DNA of 64,000 bases, taken from the NCBI GenBank assembly GCA_028281675.1, contig JANQJL010000019.1, positions 39,966 through 103,965 on the forward strand. Reading direction: 5' to 3'. Positions 29,754-40,035 of this stretch are shown here, in pieces; positions within the stretch are counted from its first letter, which is position 1, and the number at the start of each line of letters is the position of its first letter. Below the pieces are notes generated by a model that made no database searches, was not told where the DNA came from, and saw only the letters and a program-made list of their open reading frames with translations. Position numbers and translations under genes: made by a program. The DNA comes from Simkaniaceae bacterium (GTDB lineage Bacteria; Chlamydiota; Chlamydiia; Chlamydiales; Simkaniaceae).

Positions 29754-31149
29754 GAAAAATATTTCGCAATAAGTGTACACGTTCAGGGGGTGTATTCCCT
29801 ATGAAGTCAGGGGATAGTGCCACAGATTTCAAAGCCGACGACGACCCCATAGCCGCAGGCGCTATAGGGGAGGAGTAGGATTTGAAAGATGGGGTGCTAT
29901 AACTTGTTTCATAGGGAATCAAGCCCCATGAACGGGTACCAATAAGAGGCTTAAATGTTCCCCACTGTTGAAAGAGATCTACAACAATGACAAAAAAGGC
30001 AAATAACATGATGAAGCATAAAAGAATTCTCCCTCCGAGCGTTCCATAAAACTTTGGGGTTTTTAACTTCCATGCCATCATTGCAGGAAGGAAAATCAAA
30101 AGGATCGCGACAAATGCTCCTGCATATTCTAGGGCAATAATAAAACCCCTTTGATAGGTTAAGACAAAAATAAGAGGGGGGATGAATGTCAACAAACAGG
30201 CAAGAAGCCTCCCCTCCCATGTCTTTTTTATCTTAAAACCATCCATTAAAAAGTCTGAAAGACTCAGTGTCACTCCCAAAAATGAGGTGACAATTGCAAA
30301 AAACGAAAAGAAGCTTGCACCGATTACAATCCATTTATTTTTAAGTATTTGCGTAAGCGGCTGTGTTGCGGAAGCTCCTGTTTGCCAAGCCCTTGTGAGG
30401 CTATATTCTCCCTGAATCGGAACAATCCCTAAAATGAGAACCTCCCACAAAAGATAAATGATAAGAGGTAAAAGACTTCCAAGGATCAATGTGAGTCTGA
30501 GGTGTTTTTTATCATGATTCATATATGTGGTTAAACTTGGAATAATGATGTGGTACCCAAACGAGGTAATCACAACAGGAAAAGTAATCAATATTGGATT
30601 CCAATCGATATGTGCTAATAGATTCCCGTCAACATGCTCGGGTAAAAATCCTACAAGAATGAGATAGGAAACGGAAAGCCCTACCATCAATAGACGGTTA
30701 ATCAAGTCTACTCCTAGTGTCCCTAAGTAGATAAAAAAGCCAAAAATAATAGGAAGGGAAAAGGGGGCAAGCCAAGGGGGCAGTGTGTATCCAGTTGTTA
30801 CTTTAATGGCTGATACAAACAAGGGGGCGCTCGCCGAAATATAGGCAGCTGTTAATGAATATAGAAGGAGAAGATAAACTACCCAACTGAGACCTTTGCC
30901 CCAGCCTCCTAACATCTTATTTGCCATTGAGATAAGATTCGGCTCTCCTTCAACAGCTAGGTTCACATCAAGGAAAAAAAATGCTGTTACTAGCATCACT
31001 AGCCAACACAAAAGAAAAATGCAAATTGAGGGAACAAAGCCGACAAATGAAGTCATTACGGGAAGGGCAAGCATCCCAGCTCCGATTGTTGTTCCCGCAA
31101 CAAGTAGTATTCCCCCAATATAATGATTAATTTTCATATCTCTTACCAA
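29743..31149 (-). CDS. tyrP: Tyrosine/tryptophan permease (TyrP/Mtr family) with palindromic-element-encoded C-terminus
   Basis: [20 protein letters not shown], multiple TM segments; tail [48 protein letters not shown] is encoded by the P1 element. Confidence 0.88.
   Translation of the reverse strand: MVRDMKINHYIGGILLVAGTTIGAGMLALPVMTSFVGFVPSICIFLLCWLVMLVTAFFFLDVNLAVEGEPNLISMANKMLGGWGKGLSWVVYLLLLYSLTAAYISASAPLFVSAIKVTTGYTLPPWLAPFSLPIIFGFFIYLGTLGVDLINRLLMVGLSVSYLILVGFLPEHVDGNLLAHIDWNPILITFPVVITSFGYHIIIPSLTTYMNHDKKHLRLTLILGSLLPLIIYLLWEVLILGIVPIQGEYSLTRAWQTGASATQPLTQILKNKWIVIGASFFSFFAIVTSFLGVTLSLSDFLMDGFKIKKTWEGRLLACLLTFIPPLIFVLTYQRGFIIALEYAGAFVAILLIFLPAMMAWKLKTPKFYGTLGGRILLCFIMLFAFFVIVVDLFQQWGTFKPLIGTRSWGLIPYETSYSTPSFKSYSSPIAPAAMGSSSALKSVALSPDFIGNTPPERVHLLRNIFHEI
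29774..29940. mobile_element. 167-bp non-autonomous palindromic element, family P1 copy 2
   Basis: Near-identical to 15451-15617; inverted termini; 6-bp direct repeat AATAAG at 29768-29773 and 29941-29946. Confidence 0.93.
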
Positions 31150-31189
31150 CAGTACTTGGAGTAGTATATAGCTTTTTCATTTTTCATTC

Positions 31190-32404
31190 CTAGGGTTTGG
31201 GAAGGAAATTAAAGTTTAGCATTGTGGTGAACTGATCAAAGAAGATAAAGCAAGCAATGAGGAAGATCAAAATAAGGAGAGGACGTCCACCTGGGACACG
31301 ATCGGGAAGGAGCTTCCTTTTCTGGTAGCGACCAATCCAGGTCATGAGCGCAGGGAAAATACCGAAGAGGACAACAGCGCAGATTCCACCAGCAAAGTTT
31401 AATGCTTGAAAGAAAAAATCGGGGAAGAGGATCGAAAAAGCGAGAGGGGGAAGAAGGGCAAGAAGACACATCCAAATATTTTCCCGTTCTTTGTATTTGA
31501 TTTTAAAGCCATCGCTTAGGAAGTTGGTTAAGCTGAGGGCTTGAGCAAGGAAGGAAGTAAGGATCGCAAAAAAGGCAAGACTTTGTGCTGAATAACCAAT
31601 AAAACTCGATCCAAGATAGGTGCGCAGCGCTTGGGCTGCATCAACATCGATTTTATAACTATGGAAAATATCTCCATAAGGGAGAACACCAAGGGTGACG
31701 ATTTCCCAAATGATATAAATAAAAACTGTTAAGAAAGACCCTGCATAAATTGATTTCCGTACTCTCTTGCGGTCTCCTCCCATATACTTCATGAGAACCG
31801 GGACCATATTATGGAAACCAAAAGAGATGATGAGGATAGGGAAGGTGAAAAGAGCATATTTCGGTTGAAAGCGGAGAAGGAAGCGAGGGACAATGTATTG
31901 AATCCCTAGGACAATAAGGAGGATAAAGGAGAGAATTTTTCCATACATGAGATAGCGATTGAGGTGATCAACAGGTTTGGTCCCTAGATAGACCATCCAC
32001 CCAAAAACAATCACAAAGAAGAGAGAACCCGCCCAATTAGGTAAGGGAAGGTGAAAGTTGCTTTCAATAAACAAGGAGACATGATTGCCACTGGCCGACA
32101 TGTAAGCAACAAGGAGGGCATAAAAGAGGAAAAGATAGAGAAACCAGCAAAGAGTTTTACCAACCGAGCCAAGGGTATGTTCAACCATAGAAATGAGGTT
32201 CACAGGTTTATCAAACCAACCCAAGATCTCAACCATTAAGATCGCTGTAGTGAGCATAAAGAGCCAGGCAATAATAAACATGGCTGAAGAAGGAAAAAAC
32301 CCAGGAATTCCAGTCAGGATTGGAAGGCCAAGCATCCCAGCACCGATACAACTTCCGGTGATAAGAAGGGTCCCTCCAAAAACACTTCCAACCTTTTTAG
32401 TCAT
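31190..32404 (-). CDS. tyrP: Tyrosine/tryptophan permease paralog
   Basis: GGTLLITGSCIGAGMLGLPILTG; similar length and topology to 29743-31149. Confidence 0.88.
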   Translation of the reverse strand: MTKKVGSVFGGTLLITGSCIGAGMLGLPILTGIPGFFPSSAMFIIAWLFMLTTAILMVEILGWFDKPVNLISMVEHTLGSVGKTLCWFLYLFLFYALLVAYMSASGNHVSLFIESNFHLPLPNWAGSLFFVIVFGWMVYLGTKPVDHLNRYLMYGKILSFILLIVLGIQYIVPRFLLRFQPKYALFTFPILIISFGFHNMVPVLMKYMGGDRKRVRKSIYAGSFLTVFIYIIWEIVTLGVLPYGDIFHSYKIDVDAAQALRTYLGSSFIGYSAQSLAFFAILTSFLAQALSLTNFLSDGFKIKYKERENIWMCLLALLPPLAFSILFPDFFFQALNFAGGICAVVLFGIFPALMTWIGRYQKRKLLPDRVPGGRPLLILIFLIACFIFFDQFTTMLNFNFLPKP

Positions 32405-34032
32405 TGCTTCATTTTTTCCACGGTTCGAATTTCTTGCCCTAGTCGCCCAAGCTCATATCCATCATAATCGACAAATTTAAAAAAGCGCTCAAACTCAGGA
32501 AACGTATGAGAAACTTGCTTTGCCATTTCTTGTGCTACAAAGCGATACATAGGATGTCCAGCTGGCGAGGAGCGAAGCTCACACATCCATTGGAGAGAAC
32601 GGAGGTTAATATGGAAGTACCAATGAATATTGTAAGCCATTGGAACAACATATTGAGCTTCTTCTGGGAGTTCCCCCGAGATTTCGTCATAAATTGTTTT
32701 GGCTCTATCCATTGCTTCACGATAGTCTTTTTCCATTTCGGTATCGATAATTTCTTTAGGAATATAATAGCCAAGATCACATGAGAGGAGCTGCCTCTCT
32801 TGAGTGAGTGTTCGGTGACGCTGAAGATCACGATAAATGCCATAATCAGCAACGATTTCAAAAGTAAATTCTGCATGCTCAAGAGCTCTGGGTGACTTAT
32901 GCCGCCGGTTTTGCCTAAAAGCAGAAGCTCCCTCTAAAATACGGGAGCGCTCATCTTTTGAAAGAGTGCGACACATCTCTTGAAGTTCCATCAAGCCACA
33001 GTTCGATTGACTAAAGAGGAGAGCAGCTGCTACTTTCATTGGGCTTTCAGGATCAGAGTTGACGAGCCGTACCATCGGTTGGCTAAGTGGAGGAATAGAT
33101 GACGTATATTGATCACTCATTAGGTGAAACTCTTCACTCATTTTATCCCGGAATTCAGCATAGCTATTTTGATGCTTATGAGAAAGGTCAGCACGGCGGA
33201 CAAAAGAGGGAATGACTTTTGAAAGTTCTTGATGTGAAGTGCGGGCAATTTCTTGAAGTTCTGATAAGTTATGGCAGTTGAGTTTTTGAATAAGCATTTC
33301 AAAAAACCGCCCATTTCCATAAACTCCCATATTTGTAAGGGCACTTGCTGGAAGAAGACCTCTCAGGCAGTCTAAAACCTTTGCTCTAAGAGCTGCGGTA
33401 TAAGCCACTTTAGAAACATCGTGTTCTTTGGGAAAGTCCTTTTCCATTTGTTCAGTAAGGGGGGGGATTAGCTTCCCGTAAACTTCAAAAAGGTGATTAC
33501 ACATCTCAACATAGTGATCACGATAAGCAGAGGTCATTAGGATCGGTTCCCGATAGAAAAGATATTCTCCTTCATATTTTTGGTCGAAATAGATATAACG
33601 GGTCGATTTTTCAAGGGGAGAACCCCCAATTCGAGAGTCTTCAATCATTTTAGCAGCAATCATGGAAACGTTTTCAATAGCAAGATGTGCTCCACCGAGC
33701 TCTCCAATTGAGTCGTCTCCATAACCATCGAGAATTCGGTCATAAAAGTTCTGCGCTTTTTTTATAGCAACGCTTTGATCTTCTAGTTCATTTTCACTCT
33801 CTTCTTCTTTTTGTCCTGAAATAGAAGCAAATGCTGTTTCCTCGTTTAAAATAAATTCTTTTAAGAGGAGAGATCGAAGTCCTAAGCTTGATCTTGAATA
33901 CCGAGAAAAAAGTGCCCCTTTAATGACCTCTGGAAGGTTTCGAAGGCAAAAGATATGGCTTGTCGTGCTCGTAACATAACGCTTTATGCTTTTAAGCTGC
34001 GATTCAGAAAATTCTTCATAGTCATTCAACAT
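32401..34032 (-). CDS. ThyX-like FAD-dependent thymidylate synthase family protein, tandem-domain
   Basis: N-half SPLEKSTRYIYFDQKY; C-half YRDLQRHRTLTQERQLLSCDLGYYIP; adjacent to hemB as in chlamydiae. Confidence 0.75.
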   Translation of the reverse strand: MLNDYEEFSESQLKSIKRYVTSTTSHIFCLRNLPEVIKGALFSRYSRSSLGLRSLLLKEFILNEETAFASISGQKEEESENELEDQSVAIKKAQNFYDRILDGYGDDSIGELGGAHLAIENVSMIAAKMIEDSRIGGSPLEKSTRYIYFDQKYEGEYLFYREPILMTSAYRDHYVEMCNHLFEVYGKLIPPLTEQMEKDFPKEHDVSKVAYTAALRAKVLDCLRGLLPASALTNMGVYGNGRFFEMLIQKLNCHNLSELQEIARTSHQELSKVIPSFVRRADLSHKHQNSYAEFRDKMSEEFHLMSDQYTSSIPPLSQPMVRLVNSDPESPMKVAAALLFSQSNCGLMELQEMCRTLSKDERSRILEGASAFRQNRRHKSPRALEHAEFTFEIVADYGIYRDLQRHRTLTQERQLLSCDLGYYIPKEIIDTEMEKDYREAMDRAKTIYDEISGELPEEAQYVVPMAYNIHWYFHINLRSLQWMCELRSSPAGHPMYRFVAQEMAKQVSHTFPEFERFFKFVDYDGYELGRLGQEIRTVEKMKQ

Positions 34033-34227
34033 GCTTCAGCTCCTATTTTTCGGCTCGCAAAAGAAAGGAGTTTAACTTTTTTTTTCTTTTTTGGTAACCT
34101 TTCTTTCAAAAAGAAATATTTACATGAAGATAATGGTCATAGGGGGCGGCATTATAACACTTTGGGGGAATCCCTAAACGTTCTTTTCTATTGGTCAAAC
34201 AATTTTTGATCGACTATCCTTTCAAAT

Positions 34228-35223
34228 ATGACTTATTGTACTCGATATGACTTATTAAAGCGACCTAGGCGGAATCGAAAATCTCCAGCAATCCGCTCAC
34301 TAGTGCAAGAAACATCTCTTCATGCAAGTGACCTTATCGTCCCTTTCTTTATTTTAGAAGGGACAAATATCCGTCACCCTATCGAAGCTATGCCAGGAAT
34401 CGACCGCCTATCGATCGATTTACTCATCAAAGAAGCTCTCCTCCTTCATGCTCAAGGAATTCCTGCTATCGCCCTCTTTCCTGTCATCGACCCCTCCTTA
34501 AAAGATCCCATTGGAAGCGAGGGATGGAATCCAGATTCCTTAATCGCACATGCTATTCAACACATTAAGAAAGAGATCCCTTCTCTTTGTGTGATTGTTG
34601 ATGTTGCCCTCGATCCTTTCACCTCTCATGGTCATGATGGAATCGTCAATGAGCAGGGTGAAATTGTGAACGATGAAAGCTTAGATGCCCTTGTTAAACA
34701 AGCAACCTGTTATGCTGAAGCAGGATGCGATATTGTGGCTCCCAGCGACATGATGGATGGAAGGGTCAAAGCAATCCGTGAAAGCCTTGATAAGGAGGGA
34801 CATGACCAAACCTCAATCCTCTCTTATACGGCAAAATATGCTTCTGCTTTCTATGGCCCTTTTCGAAACGCGATACAATCCAAACTCTCTTTCGGAGATA
34901 AAAAAACATACCAAATGGATCCTTCTAATCGGGATGAGGCTATTAGAGAAGCTCTTCTTGATCAAGAAGAGGGAGCAGATATGTTAATGGTCAAGCCCGC
35001 TCTTCCTTATTTAGATGTCATTTCAGCAATTAAGGAAAAAACCTCTCTTCCCGTTGGAGCTTATCATGTTAGCGGAGAATATGCCATGATCATGTCAGCC
35101 CATGAAAAAGGATTTCTTGATGCGGAGCAAACTCTTTATGAGTCACTTATTTCAATTAAACGGGCAGGGGCTGATTTCATTTTCACCTATGCTGCACCTC
35201 AGATCCTCAGTTTACTAAATTAA
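34228..35223 (+). CDS. hemB: Delta-aminolevulinic acid dehydratase
   Basis: RPRRNRKSPAIRSLVQET, DVALDPFTSHGHDGI, SDMMDGRVKAIRE, MVKPALPYLDVI. Confidence 0.97.
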   Translation: MTYCTRYDLLKRPRRNRKSPAIRSLVQETSLHASDLIVPFFILEGTNIRHPIEAMPGIDRLSIDLLIKEALLLHAQGIPAIALFPVIDPSLKDPIGSEGWNPDSLIAHAIQHIKKEIPSLCVIVDVALDPFTSHGHDGIVNEQGEIVNDESLDALVKQATCYAEAGCDIVAPSDMMDGRVKAIRESLDKEGHDQTSILSYTAKYASAFYGPFRNAIQSKLSFGDKKTYQMDPSNRDEAIREALLDQEEGADMLMVKPALPYLDVISAIKEKTSLPVGAYHVSGEYAMIMSAHEKGFLDAEQTLYESLISIKRAGADFIFTYAAPQILSLLN

Positions 35224-35290
35224 TCATCTGTGACACCATTAAGTTAGGTAGTGGCGTCAAAAATATACATCAAAAATGGAGGGGGAAACC

Positions 35291-35710
35291 ATGATAGAAA
35301 ACGGAAAGCAAGTTGCTATCGAATATAGTGTGTTTTCAGATGATAACGTACAGATTGATAGTAACGTGGGGAAAGATCCCCTCATCTTTCTTTTTGGATC
35401 ACATCAAATACTGCCTGCTCTTGAAGAAGCTCTTCGAGGTCTAGAGGTTGGTGACAATAAAGAGGTTATACTAAATCCTGAGCACGCCTATGGAGATGTA
35501 AATCCCCATGCTTACAAAAAGGTTGCTGCTAAAATGATTCCAGAAGACCTTCGTTTTGAAGGGGCGCTTCTTGTTGTTTCAGATGAGCAATTTGGAGAAA
35601 TGTTGATTCGCGTCGCTAATCTCGAGGAAGAGGAAGTGGTTCTTGATTTCAATCATCCTCTTGCAGGAAAGACCCTTAAGTTTAATGTAAAAGTGATTGA
35701 CATCTCCTAG
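35291..35710 (+). CDS. FKBP-type peptidyl-prolyl isomerase (SlyD-like)
   Basis: LIFLFGSHQILPALEEALRGLEVGDNKEVILNPEHAYG, FNHPLAGKTLKFNVKV. Confidence 0.92.
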   Translation: MIENGKQVAIEYSVFSDDNVQIDSNVGKDPLIFLFGSHQILPALEEALRGLEVGDNKEVILNPEHAYGDVNPHAYKKVAAKMIPEDLRFEGALLVVSDEQFGEMLIRVANLEEEEVVLDFNHPLAGKTLKFNVKVIDIS

Positions 35711-35727
35711 TATTTTATAGACTGACC

Positions 35728-35900
35728 ATCAGTGGATTAGTCCCATAAGTTCTTTTTCGGTAATTTGCGCCCAGATTTTTCTGGGCGGCAAAGCGCGGAG
35801 ATCGACAGCAAACCCTATTTGGGTTGTCGAGATCGAGCGCGCAGCCGGGCTGGAAAAGATAGGTCAAATTATAAAAGGACTTTTGGGACTGACCACTAAT
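35728..35900. repeat. Palindromic element / nested hairpins (candidate MITE), overlapping the 3' end of the minus-strand YjbH-like gene
   Basis: ATCAGTGGATTAGTCCCATAAGTTCTTTTTCGGTAATTTG against inverted ATTAGTGGTCAGTCCCAAAAGTCCTTTTATAATTTG; internal GCCCAGATTTTTCTGGGC hairpin. Confidence 0.75.
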
Positions 35901-38037
35901 TATCGTAAGATTCTCTTTCTTCATGCAAGGTATTGTAAAGCCTTTTTCCTGTGGCTGCCCGTGCACCGGTATCACGAAGCCAAACAGATAGCGCGTAAGG
36001 AATGTAGGTCCGGCTACTCTTCTTTAAGAAGAAATCAAAGGGAATCATAAATGCAATCCCTTTATCACGATAGCGGCTTCCGTTGACGATGTCATGGGCA
36101 CTTGTCATGCTGTACCAAACAGAAAAACGGAATCCGCTGGAAAAGTAACGTCCCAGCTCAAAACGGGCACCTACATCTCGTGCCAAAAATTTTCCTAGGC
36201 TCACCTTAAAATCAAGCTGAAGAGGTTTAATATCGTAATAGAAATCTAGAAAAAATTGATATCCGATAAAGTGAACAAACCTTGGTTCAAATCCATCAAA
36301 CTTTCGAATTTTTGTTGTAAATCCAAAGCCCCGATAATTTCTCTTATAGACTCCAGCACCCTCAAAACCAATCCCCCAGTTTGAGCCTACTGGATAATAG
36401 AGAAATTCCGCAGCTACCCCTCCATAGGCTGGCTCAAAATAACCGAGCGCAAAGCGTCCATACCATCCTTTTCTCATATAAAATCCCCTCTGAATATAGG
36501 CCTGCTCAAGAGCAACTGTATTAGTCTGAAAATATCTTACGCTATCGGATCGAACGTTTAAAATTTGGGAAGGGTTGAGCATATCCATATCTCCCACATC
36601 TGACATACTCGATTTGATATTATAGGCTCCCTGAATCTTATAATAAAACCGATCAAAGAGATATCCATCGGGACCTGCAACAAAACCTGCGCTATACTTA
36701 AATTTCCCTGTAGCACTTCCGAAAAAAGTTAGAAGACGTGGGCGAATACTAAAGGTCCAAATTGCTTTCGACCGGTGATAAAGAAGGGTACCCTCAAATG
36801 CATTAGGAGGAGGAGATGGTTCCCGCATGGGCGAAAGCGTTTGAAATTCAAAATCACTTATAGTCCCCTCTCTAAGTCTTACAAGGTCGACACTTCTAAA
36901 ACGATATTCATGGGTAGGAACACCATCTGCTTCAACGACGACAATTACAGAATCAATATTCGATGGTGTCAGGGCTGATAGTACATTTTCAAGGCGATGT
37001 TTAATATCCCTTTCCTCCCGATACCGATTATTAATCATCTTAATCCATAAAGAGCGCCCACTGTTTTCATCTGTTGTTAAGTAAAGTCGATAAAGATTCA
37101 GCCCCTGCTCAGAAAAAGCAAAGGCCATTTCATGGGAAAGTTCCCGTTCACTTCTTAAATAGCCCACCGGTTCAACATCAACTGGAGAGCGATAATAGGG
37201 AGGGTTATCCACTTTCGGGAAAAACCCTTGGCTATCTCCCAAGTTATAATTCAAAGAAGCAGAAGCGGCGACCTTCTTTCCTCGAATGGAACTGATACTG
37301 AGTTGCAAAATATCAAAAATCGATACTGTAAGACCAAGATTCACCCTTGTTTTGACCTTTCTTCCCTTTGGATGTTCGAAAATATGATTTTGATAATCGG
37401 TTGCATCCCATTCTCCGAGTAATGTGAGTCGATTAAGAACTGGAATATTAAATTGTCTAAAAGGGGTCCACCCAAGTCCTCCAAAAAACCCTTTAATTCT
37501 CCCTTTTCCCCATCCAAAAGTTGCTTCAAAATTATAATTTAAAAACTCTTTCGTTCCGACAACATAAAAGGCATGAAACCGCTTAGTCCCATAAAAATCT
37601 TCAAGACCTACTGCAATTTCTGGAAAATAAGGAAACCCATCCAATTTTTGAAGAAGTGCAATTTTCAAATTAATCCCACGATCAGTAAAGTCGCCAAATC
37701 CTAGAGATCCCATAGCAGGATCAGGAATCCCAATATAGCTTGTATAATTCACCCCAAGTTCGAGGCGCTCCAAAGCTTGCAATGTCGCAGCATAGTTTCG
37801 ATAAGGTGGAACATAGGCAAATCCAATCGCTGCTGTTCCCACCTTATTCATCCGAGCTGAAGGGGTGGAAAAGTATCCCCCCATCAAGAAATAATTATAA
37901 TGGTAGGGGAGAGCGTCATTGATCTCCTTATTGACCTCATTTACAAGGGCCAAGTCGTGAAATAATGAGGAAACATCCTCCTCTCCGTAGAGGGAAAAAG
38001 AGAGAATGAAAGCTAAAAGACAAAGTTTATGGAACAA
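35896..38037 (-). CDS. YjbH-like exopolysaccharide/outer-membrane beta-barrel protein
   Basis: Signal peptide; GGYFSTPSARMNKVGTAAIGFAYVPPYRNYAATLQ, GFGDFTDRGINLKIALLQ. Confidence 0.75.
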   Translation of the reverse strand: MFHKLCLLAFILSFSLYGEEDVSSLFHDLALVNEVNKEINDALPYHYNYFLMGGYFSTPSARMNKVGTAAIGFAYVPPYRNYAATLQALERLELGVNYTSYIGIPDPAMGSLGFGDFTDRGINLKIALLQKLDGFPYFPEIAVGLEDFYGTKRFHAFYVVGTKEFLNYNFEATFGWGKGRIKGFFGGLGWTPFRQFNIPVLNRLTLLGEWDATDYQNHIFEHPKGRKVKTRVNLGLTVSIFDILQLSISSIRGKKVAASASLNYNLGDSQGFFPKVDNPPYYRSPVDVEPVGYLRSERELSHEMAFAFSEQGLNLYRLYLTTDENSGRSLWIKMINNRYREERDIKHRLENVLSALTPSNIDSVIVVVEADGVPTHEYRFRSVDLVRLREGTISDFEFQTLSPMREPSPPPNAFEGTLLYHRSKAIWTFSIRPRLLTFFGSATGKFKYSAGFVAGPDGYLFDRFYYKIQGAYNIKSSMSDVGDMDMLNPSQILNVRSDSVRYFQTNTVALEQAYIQRGFYMRKGWYGRFALGYFEPAYGGVAAEFLYYPVGSNWGIGFEGAGVYKRNYRGFGFTTKIRKFDGFEPRFVHFIGYQFFLDFYYDIKPLQLDFKVSLGKFLARDVGARFELGRYFSSGFRFSVWYSMTSAHDIVNGSRYRDKGIAFMIPFDFFLKKSSRTYIPYALSVWLRDTGARAATGKRLYNTLHEERESYDN

Positions 38038-38222
38038 GTAAAATTACTATTGTTGTTTTAAAAATTAATTAATTTCGCAATTATTAGAGAAAAGATCAAG
38101 ATTTTAATGGTGTGTAAAGAATAAATTTTATTACTGTAATTATATATGAAGTTCTTGTATTATGTTGAAATTATTAAACAAAGTGATTTTTCAGAAACTA
38201 AATAGTTATTATTTGAGGTTGT

Positions 38223-38393
38223 ATGAGAACACCTACTACATCTCTTCTTCAGCAACTTGTTCAAGCAAGTAATCAAGGAAGAATAAAAAAAGAAGTGTGC
38301 AACGAGAGTCTTCTTAATCTTCTCGTATATCTTTCTTTGATGGTGAAAAAACAAGAACTTCTTATTGGTAAGAATAGTACTTCGTGCACCTAA
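38223..38393 (+). CDS. Small ORF, 56 aa, unknown
   Basis: MRTPTTSLLQQLVQASNQGRIKKEVCNESLLNLLVYLSLMVKKQELLIGKNSTSCT, in a long AT-rich intergenic gap. Confidence 0.35.
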   Translation: MRTPTTSLLQQLVQASNQGRIKKEVCNESLLNLLVYLSLMVKKQELLIGKNSTSCT

Positions 38394-38423
38394 TTATTAC
38401 CTCAAAGTGTTAGGGTGTGTTCT

Positions 38424-39740
38424 CTAATCATCAAAATGGTCAGCAGCGTACCCTTGCAGCCCTTTCTTAACAATTTCAGGCATTTCAATTTTTGAAGGGC
38501 AAATAAAGGCAGGAAGAGCAAAATCTTCTGGAACCACTTCCAAAAGGCCCAGTGCCTCTCCCTTTTCATATTGCTCAGATAAGAGTGCCTTTATAAGTGG
38601 CATTGTTTGAATTTTTAGAGGCATCACACTGTCGTAAATAATGCCATCAATAAAGGGGCGTTCTTCTCCATGTTGAATCGTTGTAAATCGAGGGGCCTTT
38701 TTCTTAAAAAAATAGGCTCTTGACGCGGTGTAACTTTTGCGGTTAAATTTCAAAAAATGGAGAAATTCTCTTCTATGACCACTATGACTAGGAAGAGCAC
38801 ATATAACATTATGGTAAAATCCTAAAAAATCCTTGGGCTCTACTTTATCTCCCATTAAAGGATCCCCTGAAATCACCCGAATATTTTCTCCTAGCTCTCC
38901 AACAGTGGCGCCGATAGAGGATCCCCGATTGACTCGATAAAACCCTCTTTTCTCTTTAGGAATTCCTTCGCCCGCAATACTAATGACTTTTTCAGCATAA
39001 TAGTGTCCATAAGTGACCCACATTCCTACAGCTATTACATCAGAAACTGTAAGAGTCCATATGACTTGATCATTTTTCTGTATCGGATAAATGGCATTAA
39101 TATGGATCGAAGGGTTTCCAATTGGATGGGGTCCACATGCCGAATGAACTTCTACATGTGAAGCTCCAGTAAAAGAAGTGGATGGACTCCCTTCCCGATG
39201 AATAAGATGAATAGGGCAAAGTTTTGCAAGAGCCTCCAGTCCTGCAGCAAAAGGTTCTTCTTTTCCCTCAACATCCAACTCGGCTGGCGGAGCATAGGGT
39301 GCAGATTCAATAGCTTTGATAAAAATCACCTCAGGCTTCCGATTGGGATGAGCAATCCTTTCGCAGGGTCGCATTCGGATATGAGGAAAAAAGCCCCCCT
39401 GCATCAATGTTTCAAGTGTTCCCTTCTCATTCTTAAAAGGGGCCTGTTTTTGATCGGTTTCTATAACGATATAGAGGATCCGCCGCTTCAACCCTCTAAC
39501 GATCTCTTTTATTTTTCCTGATCCGGGTGAAACAAAGACTCTTCCCAAGCATTTTTTATCTTCTGCTATAGGCTCCCCAACCTTCACCCCATCTCCCTCT
39601 TTTTTTAAAAGGGTAAATGTGTGGGTCTCAAAAGGACTTAAATCAAGGGCAACTGTGGGTGAAAGAGAAAGAGACTTTACTTCACCCTCTGCCCTCCCAG
39701 GAAGAGGAATGTCTAACCCTTTTTTTATCTTAAGCTTCAT
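38424..39740 (-). CDS. nqrA: Na+-translocating NADH-quinone reductase subunit A
   Basis: KIKKGLDIPLPGRAEGEVKSL, VGEPIAEDKKCLGRVFVSPGSGKIKEIVRG, SACGPHPIGNPSIHI. Confidence 0.96.
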   Translation of the reverse strand: MKLKIKKGLDIPLPGRAEGEVKSLSLSPTVALDLSPFETHTFTLLKKEGDGVKVGEPIAEDKKCLGRVFVSPGSGKIKEIVRGLKRRILYIVIETDQKQAPFKNEKGTLETLMQGGFFPHIRMRPCERIAHPNRKPEVIFIKAIESAPYAPPAELDVEGKEEPFAAGLEALAKLCPIHLIHREGSPSTSFTGASHVEVHSACGPHPIGNPSIHINAIYPIQKNDQVIWTLTVSDVIAVGMWVTYGHYYAEKVISIAGEGIPKEKRGFYRVNRGSSIGATVGELGENIRVISGDPLMGDKVEPKDFLGFYHNVICALPSHSGHRREFLHFLKFNRKSYTASRAYFFKKKAPRFTTIQHGEERPFIDGIIYDSVMPLKIQTMPLIKALLSEQYEKGEALGLLEVVPEDFALPAFICPSKIEMPEIVKKGLQGYAADHFDD

Positions 39741-39796
39741 AACTCAACATCATAATCCATTTGAATCCTTTTCAGGTAATAATTTTTTTACTTTTA

Positions 39797-40023
39797 TGAG
39801 AAGACAATTGAAGTTAATTGCGAGAATTTCTATACTCTTTTTAACTCGACTTTGTACTTTTTTGGCTAGCAGATTTCCGATGCTTCTTCCGAGGCAGGAT
39901 CCTTTTGATTTGAATGAAGTGGTCAAATGGCTATTTCTGAAAATTAAAAATCATTCTGATTCGGTGAAACCACTGGTGAGGCGGAGCCAAAAAAGTACAA
40001 AGTCCCGTTCAACGAACAAGTAG
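39797..40023 (+). CDS. Small hypothetical protein between nqrA and greA
   Basis: MRRQLKLIARISILFLTRLCTFLASRF...; sited like the small ORF between nqrA and greA in Chlamydia. Confidence 0.45.
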
Positions 40024-40035
40024 GTATTTCTTTTT

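Noticed and set aside
29754-29780. Upstream GTG extension of uvrB (MYTYCEIFF)
   Set aside because: Comes from the P1 terminus and its duplication; conserved UvrB starts at MKFKLVTE.
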